A DNA stretch of 64,000 nt from Rehmannia glutinosa (Eukaryota; Streptophyta; Magnoliopsida; Lamiales; Orobanchaceae). A model generated the notes under the pieces. That model was not told the origin of the DNA. It saw only the letters and a program-made list of their open reading frames with translations, and did no database searches. The translations under genes and the position numbers were made by a program. Below, in pieces: positions 45,312 through 56,763 of the stretch (its first letter is position 1; the number at the start of each line of letters is the position of its first letter). Location of the stretch: the NCBI GenBank assembly GCA_016081115.2, contig CM071930.1, positions 8,351,419 to 8,415,418 of the forward strand, given 5' to 3'.

Positions 45312-46182
45312 TTTTGAAAACTAATACTTTTTACACTAAAAAAATCACCGTATCACAGTCTCACGACTTTCATCGTCTCACGTAAACCCGCAAATAGTGC
45401 AGATTGTTGTTCAATATTCATTAATGAAACTTCCGTTCTCACAATTTTTTTTTTCTTTCTGAAATAAAGTTAGTCATGGTCTTGCTGATCATTTAATCTT
45501 GACAATTAAATATCCAATTTTATTGACCTCTCATGTTTCTGCCTTCTTCAGGCTAATCCTATGCCCCTAGAACCCGGTTTCTAGAGTCCCGAAGGACGTA
45601 AATATCCAAACTATAATTCTTGATTCCATGAAAATAGATATTTTACTAAACATTGTCCAGACAAGATATAACATGACCATTCAAATATTAAGATTTGTTT
45701 GGACCACTTAATGGAATAAGTTGCTTTTCTTATATGATGTGCATCAAGAACATCCGTCTTCAATGATCATGATATATCATATAAATTTGAAATTTCATAG
45801 TGATGGAGTAAAAATCGACTTTGCATTTATTTAATTATTTAAATACCAAATTAATATTTATAGACCCGTAATATTATTTATTGGGTCCAAATATTATTAA
45901 TTGATCATTGAGGCCCAACTCATTATCCTAAGCCAATGAGGCTCCAATCGCCCACAAGATCAATCTACTAATTAATTCCCACGGGGCCCCATTTTCTAAG
46001 TATAAATAGCTTATCTATATTCATTTGCAAGTACTCTCAATTAAACATTTATTACACTCTCCTTTGGATATGGGCTTCTCAAGGATAACCCCGAGGCCCT
46101 TTTGACTGTCTATTTGTGTTGAAGGCATATTCCCTAGCAAAGATTTTATTACTCAAAGGATTTTCCACCTAAGACTTTACAG
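45312..46182. other. Possible LTR or leader fragment, interrupted by a hAT element
   Basis: From about 45799 (TGATGGAGTAAAAATCG) the sequence reads like an LTR: a TATA box TATAAATAG near 46002, then CTCTCCTTTGGATATGGGC and a segment continuing to TTTACAG. After the hAT insertion it resumes with GACCTTCGTGGAGTTTCC at 47618. I could not find the other LTR, a primer site or a target duplication. Confidence 0.35.
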
Positions 46183-47609
46183 TAGGGATGGCCAAATGGA
46201 ACCGAAACTGAGTTTTAAACCGGAATCAGAATCGTGGTCAATGGTTCCTAAATCGTAACCGTGATCAGCAGTTCCAAAATTGGAATCGGGCAGTGTAGGT
46301 CGGTTTCGGTTCCTAGGTCTCAGAAACCATGGAAGGCGGTTTTAACTGTCAGTGGAACCATGATGGAACCATTTTTTAAGGTTAAAACCATCAATTAATT
46401 TTGTTTTGGTAAATACATGTTAGAAGAAATGTTAAATGTTTATTATCATGTTTTATTTTCATAACTACATGAGACATTTTTAGACCAAATGTTATAAACG
46501 AACTACGTGAACTTTGATTCTTCTATACTCTAATAATATATATACGTAGTTTAATATTTTTATTAATATTATGTATAAAACTTTATTGAATATTAAGTCA
46601 AAGTTTTTTCTTTATTTTCCTTCATTTTTTAACTGCAATTGATAAACTATTTTAAGAAATGAAAAAATTATCAAAAAGATAAACAAACAGTTTCGGTTAA
46701 AACGAATCGAATGCAGGCGTAGCCATGTGTGCTAGCACGGGCTCAAGCCAAAGTGCAAATTTTCAAAAATTATATTTTTAGTACTATAGTTTCTACAATA
46801 TTCAAAATTAGCCCACCCAAAATTTAATGCAAAACTCAAGTTCACCCCCAAAATCTAAATGCAAGTTAAAAATCAAGAATGAAGAATGTAAAATTTTTGT
46901 CTTATAATAAGATTGATGTTATATTTAATATGTTCGTGATTTTTAGACTATTATGTGATCCTTATTTATCATTCGTACATTTATCATTTCATTACTTTTA
47001 AAATTTAGTTAACTATTTGTATTAGTAATTTATTAGAATATTTATCTAATTATTAAGAAAATCATATATTTTATTAGTTAATGGCCTAACGGTCCTAACT
47101 AAATTAATTTAACGACTTTTCTAATTATACCTATCGTGTCGTACCATGTTTCTCGTTTTTTTAGCGCGTCGTGTTTGAGTTTAAATTTTGGTCCAATAAG
47201 GTTATTGTGTGTGTTCGGAATTGAGCTTATTGTGTCGAGTTGTTATTTATCGGGCCGACAAGAACGATTTGTCACTCCTAAGTGTCATCATCAAGTATGA
47301 AATTAGAAAGTTATCTATTTTTTTAGTTTTTTTATATTTAATTATTGGCTTCTTGTTATTTTGGCCCGACCCGACCCACCCCATTGTCATCCCTATATAT
47401 AGATAATTTTTCTTAGAGAAATTTTTACTTCTTAGCTCATCCTACTACTAATTCCTGGATCCGCCCCTGAACTGGAATCGTGGAGAAACTGGGTTCCAAA
47501 CCAGACCAGAACCATCGATTCCGATTTTAGAATCGGAACCGTGAGGCAACGGTTCCGGTTCTGATTCCAATTCTTCCAAAATGAGGAACCAGAACCATGA
47601 TCACCCCTA
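46183..47609. mobile_element. hAT-type element (1.43 kb) with nested elements
   Basis: Left end TAGGGATGGCCAAATGG; right end ATGATCACCCCTA. Both subterminal regions carry GGAACCG/CGGTTCC words. Flanks CTTTACAG (46175-46182) and TTTTACAG (47610-47617) match at 7 of 8 positions, the hAT duplication size. At least one further element (46714-47469) lies inside. Confidence 0.75.
46714..47469. mobile_element. hAT-type element nested in the previous one
   Basis: Left end CAGGCGTAGCC; right end CCTGGATCCGCCCCTG (inverse CAGGGGCGGATCCAGG), as in the family at 53451-53616. Inside it are two more hAT-like termini, TTGTCACTCCTA at about 47270-47281 and ATTGTCATCCCTA at about 47381-47393, so it is itself composite. 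The flanking 8-mers do not match clearly. Confidence 0.6.
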
Positions 47610-47617
47610 TTTTACAG

Positions 47618-48847
47618 GACCTTCGTGGAGTTTCCATAACTGTGGAAATATTTTAGCTATTGGAGTACCTCAATTCTTGCACCTTCACTATCGGAATTAC
47701 CTCAACGATTGGATACTTAACCTGACTGAAGTGATATTTACTTTTAAGCAGTATCATATAATATTTCTTCATGTTGTTGTATTAGATTCATTTGGCCGGT
47801 CTTGTGATATCCCATATTACTTATTGAAAAAAATTACATAATTTCAAAAAAAAAAAAAAATTACTCCCCTAATAGTTTACAAGTATATTTATGTTAAATG
47901 ATAAAGATGCAAAGTATTTGCTTGTAAAGTTTCTTTAAAGATGGCAATAGATCGGGCGCAAAAGAGCTATTGGTAAAGTTTTTTAAATCTTCATTTGTAT
48001 TGATGGATTTGAAACTTGAATTTCAAATCCATAATAATAAATTCATTGAGCGTGGATGAATAAGATCATTCTATAATAAATTTTAAATCTTCAGATTCTA
48101 TTTTGTTCTATTTTGGAGTCATTGTGGTGGATTTCAAATTCATACTACTTGGAATTATTTGATATTATTGGAGTCATTTGAAATTATTCCCCCAAAACCT
48201 CTCATCTACTCCAAATCCTCTCATTCAACTGTAACCATATAGATCGCAATACGTGGACCTGCACGTTTAGAGTAGGTTTTTATAAACGTAGCTTAGTTTA
48301 GTTTTATTTTTATTTTCAAACGCAATCCGCCATAGAACCCGTCCATTTTAAACGCAATCCGCCATAGAACCCGTCCATTTTAAGTTTTTATTTTAATATA
48401 TATATATATATTTATGTAACACTATATTTTAGAAATATATTTAAATTTTTTAATATTTATTATTTTTAAAATATATATATGTTTTAATATTTTTATAAAA
48501 CTTGTCTAACAAGTCTAGACTGGTTCGATTACACCCTAAAAACCATTTTTTTAGGTTCTGCCGGTCAAACTGGTTAAATCAGACAAAAAATGATTTTTCT
48601 ATAGTTATTATTTTTTTAAAAAACTCATTGAATTTTCTTATATTGATGTGATTATTTGAATCTAAAGATGTGTTAGATATCCTTTTAGTTGGTTATCTGT
48701 ATATTTTCTTATTATAAAATATGTCACGTAATAAATAACATATCACATTATTATTTTATATAATACAATAAAAATATATAATTAATAGGTTGGATTGACG
48801 GTTAAATTGGTCCGACCAGTTGAACCATGAACTAGTAGCAAGATCAA
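47618..48847. other. AT-rich DNA, no gene seen; holds a 32-bp perfect tandem duplication
   Basis: A 32-bp unit (AAACGCAATCCGCCATAGAA...) occurs twice back to back at 48318-48349 and 48350-48381 without change. The rest is A/T-rich without supported features. Confidence 0.6.
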
Positions 48848-48868
48848 TTGCTCACTCGTCCGGTTTTT

Positions 48869-49042
48869 TTTTTGACAAAAACATAGCATTTTATTGATAG
48901 CATAAATCATCCGACATAGAATTCAAAATACAAAGAGGTGGAGAACTCAACACAAATGGACTATCAAAAGAAAGAGCTTCTTTTGCTAGTACATGAGCAA
49001 CCTTATTGCCACTTCGCCGAACAAAAGCCACTGAAATGGTAT
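48869..49042 (-). mobile_element. 5'-truncated LINE insertion (3' end of L1 RNase H plus poly-A)
   Basis: On the minus strand the insert encodes VAFVRRSGNKVAHVLAKEAL followed by SFDSPFVLSSPPLCIL, a stop, an AATAAA signal and a poly-A tail (poly-T at 48869 on the plus strand). This is the C-terminal end of the RNase H domain in plant L1 elements. A 21-bp target duplication with one mismatch flanks it (48848-48868 and 49043-49063, TTGCTCACTCGTC-GG). Only the last 174 bases were copied, a typical 5' truncation. Confidence 0.85.
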
Positions 49043-49649
49043 TTGCTCACTCGTCTGGTTTTTAAAGTCATGAATCTCGGATTTTGACAAAGATATTTTG
49101 AACCCATGTATCTATTGCCATCAGGGAAAATTGCAAAAAATAGCCCCATAAGTTATGATCATTCGCATTTTAGTCCCATAAATTTTGAAGTTTTCGTCTA
49201 GCTCCCATATGTTTGTGGTCTTTTCGTCTTTTGGTCCCATAAGTTTTAGTATTGTGCAACTTTAGTCATATAAGCTCCAAGTAGTTGCAATTTTGGTCGG
49301 GCCACTTTATACTTTTATAATGTCCAAAATGCCCTTATATACTCGTCTACATGACAATTATTATGTAACTCGAGGCAATAAAAGACTTGTTTATATCCTT
49401 TTCTTTTTTTTCTATTTCATTCCCTCAAAAAATCTTGTGCCGATAAAATTGATTTTGAATATTTTTTCCAAAATGATTTCTCTATTTTTAAAATCCGGGA
49501 ATATCGGATTTAACATCAATCCATACAGATTAGAGCTTGCAATTAGCCGGGTTGAGCTGGCCCGGTCCAAGCCCATCAACTTTGAGAAAATATTGGATCT
49601 GATGTGTGTAAAATATACGTGCATTTTGGGGCTTAAAATTATATATATT

Positions 49650-51115
49650 TGATGCATTTGCACGCATGTTTACTATGTTTTATTTGGTTTTCTTAAAAGG
49701 GCATGATACTGCGTATTCTTGCAATTCTTGTAGGAAACGGAGCTTAAAATGAAGAAATATCAGTTGGAATGTCCGGCTAAGATTGACAAATGCGAAGAGA
49801 AGATCAAAATAACGAAAAAAATGGACAAAAACACTTCACACGGTCGGACCGTGTGGTGTCACACGACCGTGTAAAAATGCCCGTGTGAAACCACACAACC
49901 GTATGAAGAAGGGCAAAAACAGAGGACGGAGTCAGGCCCACACGGCCGGACCGTGTGATCTCACATGGCCGTGTAGGGAAGGGACTGCACGCCACCACCT
50001 GCCCGTGTGAGCTCACACAGGCGTGCGAAGATAGACTGAAACCAACACCACATGGCCAGGCCGTGTGGGAGTCTGTTTCGTCGCGTTTTTTAGTGTTTTC
50101 TTCCCATTCCAACTCTACAAGTGATCTCTCCAAGCATCTATAAAAGAGAACCAAGGCTTGCACGAAAATATACAAGTTCAAACAGAGAAAACACATCAAA
50201 TAACACAGGAACAAAAAAATCGAAGAGCTTCTGAGAGCAAAAGGCTAGGTTGCGAAGAACACCACAAGGCTTTCGCATCTACGGGAGTACAAGAGCTTCG
50301 AGGGTTTAGGAGGGGAATCCATCCTGACAAGAAGGGATTTTTTTTCTATATCTAAGAACTCTTGTCTATGCTTTAACAATGTCATAATATTGATTCGAAT
50401 TTGTCTATAAGTTTGTAATCAATGTTTGGCATATCTTTCGGATCTTAGGGGCATAATCGAAACTGTGGATTCATGTTAAATATAATTACTTATTTTCTTA
50501 ATTAATTCATGATTCTATTTTATGAATTCGAGTGCTTATTTATAATTGGATTATCTGATCAATAATTTGCATGTCATACTTGTTAGTCCGTAATCCGGGA
50601 GGTGAGTTCTAACGAGACGAAAATCGAATTCAGACGTAAACAAGGTAATGTATTGGGAGACTACTTCTGTTTGTGGGGAGTATTTCAATTCAAATATCTT
50701 TTGGGAGTTAATAATAGTTGTGATGGATCAGGTGACCTCAATTATTATTAATCTACTGTTTATGCGCCACCCGGGAGGAGGAATAAACTATTTTAAGAGT
50801 TGAACTCATAGAATTGAATGAATTGGTTTTTAAAACTTTAATTGCATCTAATATTGAAGAAACATGTTGAGATTATGTGCCTAAGGTTGCTTCTGGAGTT
50901 GTTGAAAATACTTGTGGGGTTCGCAAATTTATTTCTTTTGTTTTCTTTTATTTTTGATTTTTTTAGTTAAAATAACTTGATTTTTGGTCGCTTCAATAAA
51001 ATTGGAATACAATGTTATTATTGCCTAAGTGTTTCGAATATCAGTCCTTGAGGAATGACCTTGCTTGCCACTATTCTATAATCTACACTGTACACTTGCA
51101 GTTGTATGATCCAAG
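49650..51115 (+). repeat. Solo LTR, Gypsy (Athila/Tat-like), 1466 bp
   Basis: Begins TGATGCATTTGCACG; the ATATT duplication flanks it exactly (49645-49649 and 51116-51120). It has no primer site or coding region, and carries a cluster of CACACGG-CCGTGTG palindromes (49835-50075) and a TATAAAAGAG TATA box at about 50140. The 3' end reads CCAAG rather than a canonical CA, presumably by mutation. It arose by recombination between the two LTRs of a former full element. Confidence 0.8.
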
Positions 51116-51344
51116 ATATTTTTGGCGAACAGGGTCGGGCGGTGCCATGGAAATGAATGTCTCAGCCCAACCCGAAAATTCATTTTTGTGCATGAATATT
51201 GTCGGGTCGGGCCAAAAGTCGGGTCAAGTTGTGCCCATGGGACGAACCAAATAGACGAAATTTTTTCGGGCCTAGAAAATAGAAACTTAACCCGGTCAAG
51301 ACCGGGGCGATCGAAATGTATATTGCCGGTTTTAATAAATATGT

Positions 51345-52256
51345 TGTTGGAAATTTTGGTTTTGATAAAGTGGGTGTCGACCCGATTTTGACCAATTTTT
51401 GGTGGCTAAATATTTAATTCTGGAGGAATTAAATTATATATTATTAATCTACGTTCGAGTAGATGTTCGTAGTATTTTTTATTTCTCAAAATCGAATTTC
51501 AGTGAGTGAGAAATTAATACACGAAGGTAGCCACATAAATGGGCATTATGTAAAGATTATTTAAAGGGAGATGAAAGGCTATGCCTGGGCCTGGGCCGGG
51601 GTGGCCCGAACCTATTGGGCCCGGGTCCTGGTCCACTAAAGTTTTGCCACTCAAAAATGGGCTTGGCCTGTATTCGAAAGTGATTGTTGATCTATTGAAG
51701 CCCAATGAATCGGGACATTGTAGGTGTCCGATTCGTGTGGATCGATGGAGTTAGTAACTCCTACAAAAGATTGATCATTCAAAAGAGCCCACTACTTGTC
51801 TGTTATGGAGTAGTGGGGTGTAACATCTGAGATGTTACAATTGGATTAATGCCCACTATCTTTTTATCTCCTGCAGGTGTTGGTTGTCTATAAAATCATT
51901 GTTGTGCATTGCAGATTTTACACAGAAAATTCATAGCATTTCATACACCTCTAAAAGCTATTTTCTACATTCTGCACTAAGTCCATCAACCAGTCTTAAG
52001 CACATTTCTAGTTCGAAGGTGCTTCTGTGTTAGTGGTGCTACTACACGTAAGACGTAAAGTCGTTTCATCTTTGGAAGCAATACGTCAAAGCGTGAGCAC
52101 TAGGGACGTAAATGCTTTGCGGAAAGAGATTCGTCTCGACTCGGCTTCTGAAAGTTCTTTTGAAGAAGTTGTAATAGATAGTATTTTTCTTGTAATCTTT
52201 GTTTCTGTAATTTACCATTTTGAAGACACCCCGATTCTGTAACATTGTAATCAACA
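51345..52256 (+). repeat. Solo LTR, probably Copia, 912 bp
   Basis: Begins TGTTGGAAATTTTGG and ends TCAACA. Flanked by a perfect TATGT duplication (51340-51344 and 52257-52261). TATAAAATC near 51891 may be its TATA box. No internal region is present. Confidence 0.85.
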
Positions 52257-52527
52257 TATGTATTAGATCTAGTTGTCATTTCACATATGACGTGTTGTAC
52301 ATATTTGGACTTTTAATCTAATTTGTGCAATGGGTCAAAATTGCCACCTCCATAAAAATATAGGATTATAATTGCTTACTTCTAAAAGTTACAGGTCTAA
52401 AATGCTATTTTTCACTATAAGATTAAAATGGTCAAGGACTAAACTGCTACTTTACAAAGTTATAGGACTAAAATGCGAATGACCATAATTTATGGGACTA
52501 AATTTGCAATTTTCCCATTGTCATCCG

Positions 52528-53110
52528 TAAGATCCTTGTACTAGAGTATGTAGTACTTATGTACTAGATATGCACACCAAATATGCCTCTGTGTACTTTG
52601 TAGTTAAAAAATGAACTTTTTAAGGCACTTAATCTATTAAAGAATTTGCAGACAAAATCATGATTATGTAGAATTGTTTTGCTAAGGGCAAGTAACATCC
52701 ACCAACATAATTATACTAACATACTCATAATTCTTTGTTTGTTTGCTGATCGTTGTAACCTATAAGATTCATATTGGTCAATAGAATAATTAATAATGTT
52801 AATTTTGTATTAATCAACATCTTAATGTCACAGTCAGTTCCTTTATTGTCTCTTCAATATTTTTTTAACCTAAGTGCGATTGTAACAATTAAGTAAAATG
52901 GCATCTACGTGTCCTTTAATTATTGAATACGATTACTAGGAAAAGACTGAAGATTAATAATTGGACTTACCCATAGTCTATTATGGTTATCAATTAACTG
53001 AAGATTAATAATATCCAGATCAATTATTAAAGGTTAAAAGTCCAAGCACTAGCTAGTGTTTTGAATTCGTTTGTTATGATATGAACAAATTAAAGCAATG
53101 CTCTTAACGC
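52528..53110. other. AT-rich DNA, no gene seen
   Basis: The word AACTGAAGATTAATAAT-A occurs at about 52945 and 52998. Otherwise nothing supported. Confidence 0.45.
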
Positions 53111-53125
53111 GTAGCGTAATTTCTA

Positions 53126-53240
53126 ATTTTTTTAATATGTTGGGAGTATTGGTTAGAATAAAGAGGATAAATCTCAAAGAAACTGAAAGATATATCTTTA
53201 CAAAAAGTTATAGATACCACTTGAGCTACAAGCTCGTGGT
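53126..53240 (-). mobile_element. Degenerate tRNA-derived SINE
   Basis: On the minus strand it starts ACCACGAGCTTGTAGCTCAAGTGG, whose TAGCTCAAGTGG matches a tRNA A box, and ends in an A-rich tail. The B box is not recognisable. A perfect 15-bp duplication GTAGCGTAATTTCTA flanks it (53111-53125 and 53241-53255), as made by LINE machinery. Confidence 0.75.
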
Positions 53241-53450
53241 GTAGCGTAATTTCTAGTAATTATATTACTTGTTAAATATTAAATATTTTTTTCTGATAAT
53301 TTTAGGTCTGTTTCGTTTTGTTTTATTGGACCATTTACCGGAAATAAATTTCATGATCTACTTTCTGTGTTCTACCTCCAACTTCACTACTTGGATTATG
53401 GACACATGGTTATAAGATAAACATGTAACGTTGATTTTTAGATGCATATT

Positions 53451-53616
53451 CAGGGGCGTAGTTAGCCGGTCCAATTACTCCTAGCTCAAAACCTTTTTTC
53501 CCCTATCTTAACTATTTTTTCCCTTTAAAAAATATATAATTTTTTTTTATATTTTTATCCCCATAGAAAAACAGGAAAAAAAATTGGGGTGTTCCCCACC
53601 CCTGGATCCGCCACTG
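53451..53616. mobile_element. hAT-type MITE, 166 bp
   Basis: Left end CAGGGGCGTAGTTAG; right end CCCTGGATCCGCCACTG. Flanks TGCATATT (53443-53450) and TGCATATA (53617-53624) match at 7 of 8 positions. Confidence 0.85.
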
Positions 53617-53624
53617 TGCATATA

Positions 53625-53863
53625 CAAATGTCCACCATTCAAATAGCGGAATAGAAAGTAGAATGGGAAAATCTTATTCCACATCCCTTTACCTTATCTC
53701 GCAATGAAAAACATGTCTGGCAATAATATTTTGAGAAAGCACATATTTCTTTCTTGTGTTAAAATACTTATCAGTTATTATTTTAATTAAATAATTATAT
53801 ATCCTACTATAATTTCACTTACTAAACTAAAATATTATTGGCAAGAGATCTACACTCAAATTT
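53625..53863. other. AT-rich spacer, no gene seen
   Basis: Short stretch between two miniature elements. Confidence 0.4.
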
Positions 53864-54162
53864 CACTATAAAAATATTCAGTTTACCGACAAAATATACC
53901 GACAGAAATGATTTTCTCAATAAATTTTATAGTTACCTACAGAATACATATATAATAATTTTTTTTTATTTTTCTTCAAATTATATTGACAAATTACCGA
54001 CAATTTTTCAATTCACCTACAGATTGTCTGTAGGTATTTACCAACAATTTTAGATTTTATAGGTAAATATTTTACCTACGAACAGTTTTACCTACACTTT
54101 ACAATTATATTAATACTTGCCTATATAATTTTCTGTAGGTAAATTGATTTTTTCTTGTAGTG
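53864..54162. mobile_element. CACTA-type miniature element, 299 bp
   Basis: Left end CACTATAAAAATATTCAGTT; right end (inverse) CACTACAAGAAAAAATCAAT. Subterminal words TTACCGACA and TTACCTACAG recur in both orientations. The expected 3-bp duplication is not clean (TTT left, AAA right). Confidence 0.7.
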
Positions 54163-54570
54163 AAAATTTTTGAGTCTAAGTCGTCATGATTTTGTTTTTA
54201 TTTCTCATATTCATGAGAGTGGTAGAAATAATTTTCTCTCGTCTACTTTGAACCTAAGCCCTCATGATTTTGATTTTTGGATTCACACAAAAAGCCTCAT
54301 ATGAATTAAAATTTGGTCCATACTAATGAATATATCACTTATCTTATATTTAACCGACATGCATAAGATTTTAATTCGCACTCCATATAATCATTTCCTT
54401 CCAAAATCAAGATATTCAACACATTTTTTGTTCACCACACATTCTCTAATCCGACTAGCAAATTTATTTCTTCCAAAATCATATAAAGTATCACCAAAAA
54501 ATGACCTTAATTTACTGATATTAGACCTATCGTTTAACTCTACGGGTACCCAATTTGAATGAAATTTCAA
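54163..54570. other. AT-rich DNA, no gene seen
   Basis: A 78-residue open frame at 54326-54562 has no domain or codon pattern that I recognise. I regard it as chance. Confidence 0.4.
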
Positions 54571-54578
54571 AATTTAAC

Positions 54579-55160
54579 TAGGGATGACAATGAGCAGAGA
54601 TGTGGTTGGTATTGGTATTGGACAATATTATCCCCGTCCCTGAATTCCATCGCAAATATCATCCTTGTACCATTTCTCGTTTTGGGTGTCTGGGACGGGG
54701 ATGGGGAATTCCCCAACGAGTAATGTAGTCCCCGCGGGAAATTGGGTTCCCGATTTTATATTTTTTAATAAAAAAATATATAAAATAAATAAATTAAAAT
54801 AAATAAAATAACATAATCATCAATACATAAAAGAAATAACGAGAACAATTAAAATTATAAATACTTAAAAGTTTAGTTTTTAAAATTAATAAAATAGAAT
54901 ATTATAAATATAATTAATATAATAATAGATAAATATTATATATATTCGGGGAATGGAAATGGGGATGGAGACGGAGAATCCCCATTTTATCTAAACGGAG
55001 ACGGGGATGGGACGATGGATATAAATATTATCCCCGTCCCATTCCCGGTTCTAGCTAGAGAAATGGAGAATCACCATCCCCGAATTAATCGGGGATTTCT
55101 TGTCCCATATTGTTGGGGTACCAACGGGGATGGTTCTCCATAGGGATTTTGTCATCCCTA
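54579..55160. mobile_element. hAT-type element, 582 bp, perfect 8-bp target duplication
   Basis: Ends TAGGGATGACAA and TTTGTCATCCCTA. GC-rich subterminal blocks repeat ACGGGGATGGGG and CCCCGTCCC. AATTTAAC flanks both sides (54571-54578 and 55161-55168), a perfect 8-bp duplication. The middle is AT-rich. Confidence 0.88.
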
Positions 55161-55168
55161 AATTTAAC

Positions 55169-55685
55169 CTTATAAATAATATCCTATTAAATATTTTTAT
55201 TAAATTAAATATTCAACCGTAGCAAAAAAAAAAATCTTATCAATGTGACAATGTATCTTCAAAGTCATTATGCTACTCAAGGTTATTCCGAATGACTCGT
55301 TGTAATTTGTCTATATATGTAAGTGTAAAAGTACAATATTTAATTTATTAATAACTAAGGTAGTGAGTCACGAAAAACAGAAAAAAATCGGTACCAACAT
55401 TAAAATGGAGTGTGAATATGCAGCGTAAACTTATGATGACATGCGCACTTCCTAAAAAAACCCAATCATTTTCATAACTATTCAATGATTAATATTTAAG
55501 AAATAGTTCCTCAAAAAAACAAATATTTAAGAAATAGTGAACCAACCTTATATGTTATGCCGCTTCGCAACCCCCATTATCGATCGTGGAGTTTCCTATT
55601 GGGGCCTCCCTCTCTATATATATTACACACACACACTGTATTTTTCAGATTAATTTATTTGTTTGTTTCTACTTGTGAGATGGGG
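55169..55685. other. AT-rich DNA, no gene seen
   Basis: A short direct repeat AATATTTAAGAAATAG occurs at about 55491 and 55525. CACACACACAC lies near 55626. Confidence 0.4.
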
Positions 55686-55693
55686 AAAGAAAT

Positions 55694-55933
55694 TAAGGGT
55701 GACGATTTCTGATACGCGCGAGACGAATCCGTCCTGAAGTTATGGAGAGAAACTCGAACTTGAACCCGACAAATACGAACCCCAACACGATAATATTAAT
55801 CTGACACGAAGTTACCACTTTATCTAAAAAACATCTTGAGTTTTATTTATTTTTTGATATATTTTGAACATAATATGAAATTGACCCAAAATTAAATATG
55901 AACACGGACTGGGTGGCTTGAATTGCCACCCTA
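55694..55933. mobile_element. hAT-type MITE, 240 bp
   Basis: Left end TAAGGGTGACGATTT; right end GAATTGCCACCCTA. Flanks AAAGAAAT (55686-55693) and AAATAAAT (55934-55941) match at 7 of 8 positions. Confidence 0.7.
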
Positions 55934-55941
55934 AAATAAAT

Positions 55942-56552
55942 ATACCAACAATAAGCTATTTATACATTCTTCACTAGCACATGAACATTTAATCCATAAA
56001 TCTAGAGGTAATCAAATTTGAGTGCCGAATGTAAAGAAAAAGTTCACATTACAATCTTCGATTTCTTTGAATGTTTCATTTGGATTAATAATTAAATTTA
56101 TTTAGCTTTTTTGGGTGATGTCGTAATACAAAGGATTTGAACTCCTATTTAGGCTACGTTTTAAGTCATTAGTGTATTTCAAATTCATTTTATATATACT
56201 CATTTAAAATCTTTACCTAAATCATCTCTTTAAATCCAAATTATTCCTTAGTAGCAGTAGTAGTAATAGTAATAATAATAATAATAAAAAAAAACATGGA
56301 TGAGATGAGATACATGGAAATAAACTACTCTAAACTACTTTTGTATTAATGAGATGTGTAAAAACAAAAAAGGTTACGATGCTCTAGGGACGGGCAGTGA
56401 GACCCTTCAGGGATAGGTTCATCTTTTTTTTTAGATGCGTGAAAATTCTGGTGCTAAATGATTATCTGTTAGATAATTAAGGGGTCAGTTAGAAGAATTT
56501 GAAAATAAAGGACCACTACACAATACACATTCATGTCATGCCATATATATCC
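55942..56552. other. AT-rich DNA with an AAT/GTA microsatellite
   Basis: AGTAGTAGTAATAGTAATAATAATAATAAT-type repeat at about 56253-56286. No gene seen. Confidence 0.5.
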
Positions 56553-56561
56553 CCGCGAAAT

Positions 56562-56763
56562 CGGATGGGATCTTCTATTCCAAAGTCACGTTTCATCTCA
56601 TATTCCAACCGTATGGATGATTGACATGTGTATTACACTTACCATGTTAATTTTCAAGCATAAATTGTAGGGTTCTAATATGGTAAGTGTAATACGCGTG
56701 TCAATCATCCACATGGTTGGAATAGGAGATGAAACACGATTTTGGAATTGAAGATCTCATCCG
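56562..56763. mobile_element. Foldback MITE, copy 2, with 9-bp target duplication
   Basis: CGGATGGGATCTTCTATTCC pairs with TTGGAATTGAAGATCTCATCCG, and the interior also folds (GGATGATTGACATGTG / CGTGTCAATCATCC). Flanks CCGCGAAAT (56553-56561) and CCACGAAAT (56764-56772) match at 8 of 9 positions. Confidence 0.8.

Larger units (their letters stand above)
49124..52517. mobile_element. MULE-type foldback element carrying two solo LTRs
   Basis: Left arm GGGAAAATTGCAAA, with CCCATAAGTTATGATCATTCGC, returns inverted at the right end (GCGAATGACCATAATTTATGGG, TTTGCAATTTTCCC). Flanks ATTGCCATCA (49114-49123) and ATTGTCATCC (52518-52527) match at 8 of 10 positions, consistent with the 9-10 bp MULE duplication. 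Subtracting the two solo LTRs and their target copies leaves about 1.0 kb. No transposase is seen. Confidence 0.8.

Noticed and set aside
49804..50214. 136-residue minus-strand open frame with repeated CDTTR/HTAWP words
   Set aside because: It reads the palindromic cluster of a solo LTR.
54326..54562. Small host gene of 78 codons
   Set aside because: AT-rich chance frame with no recognised domain, and no promoter or splice evidence.
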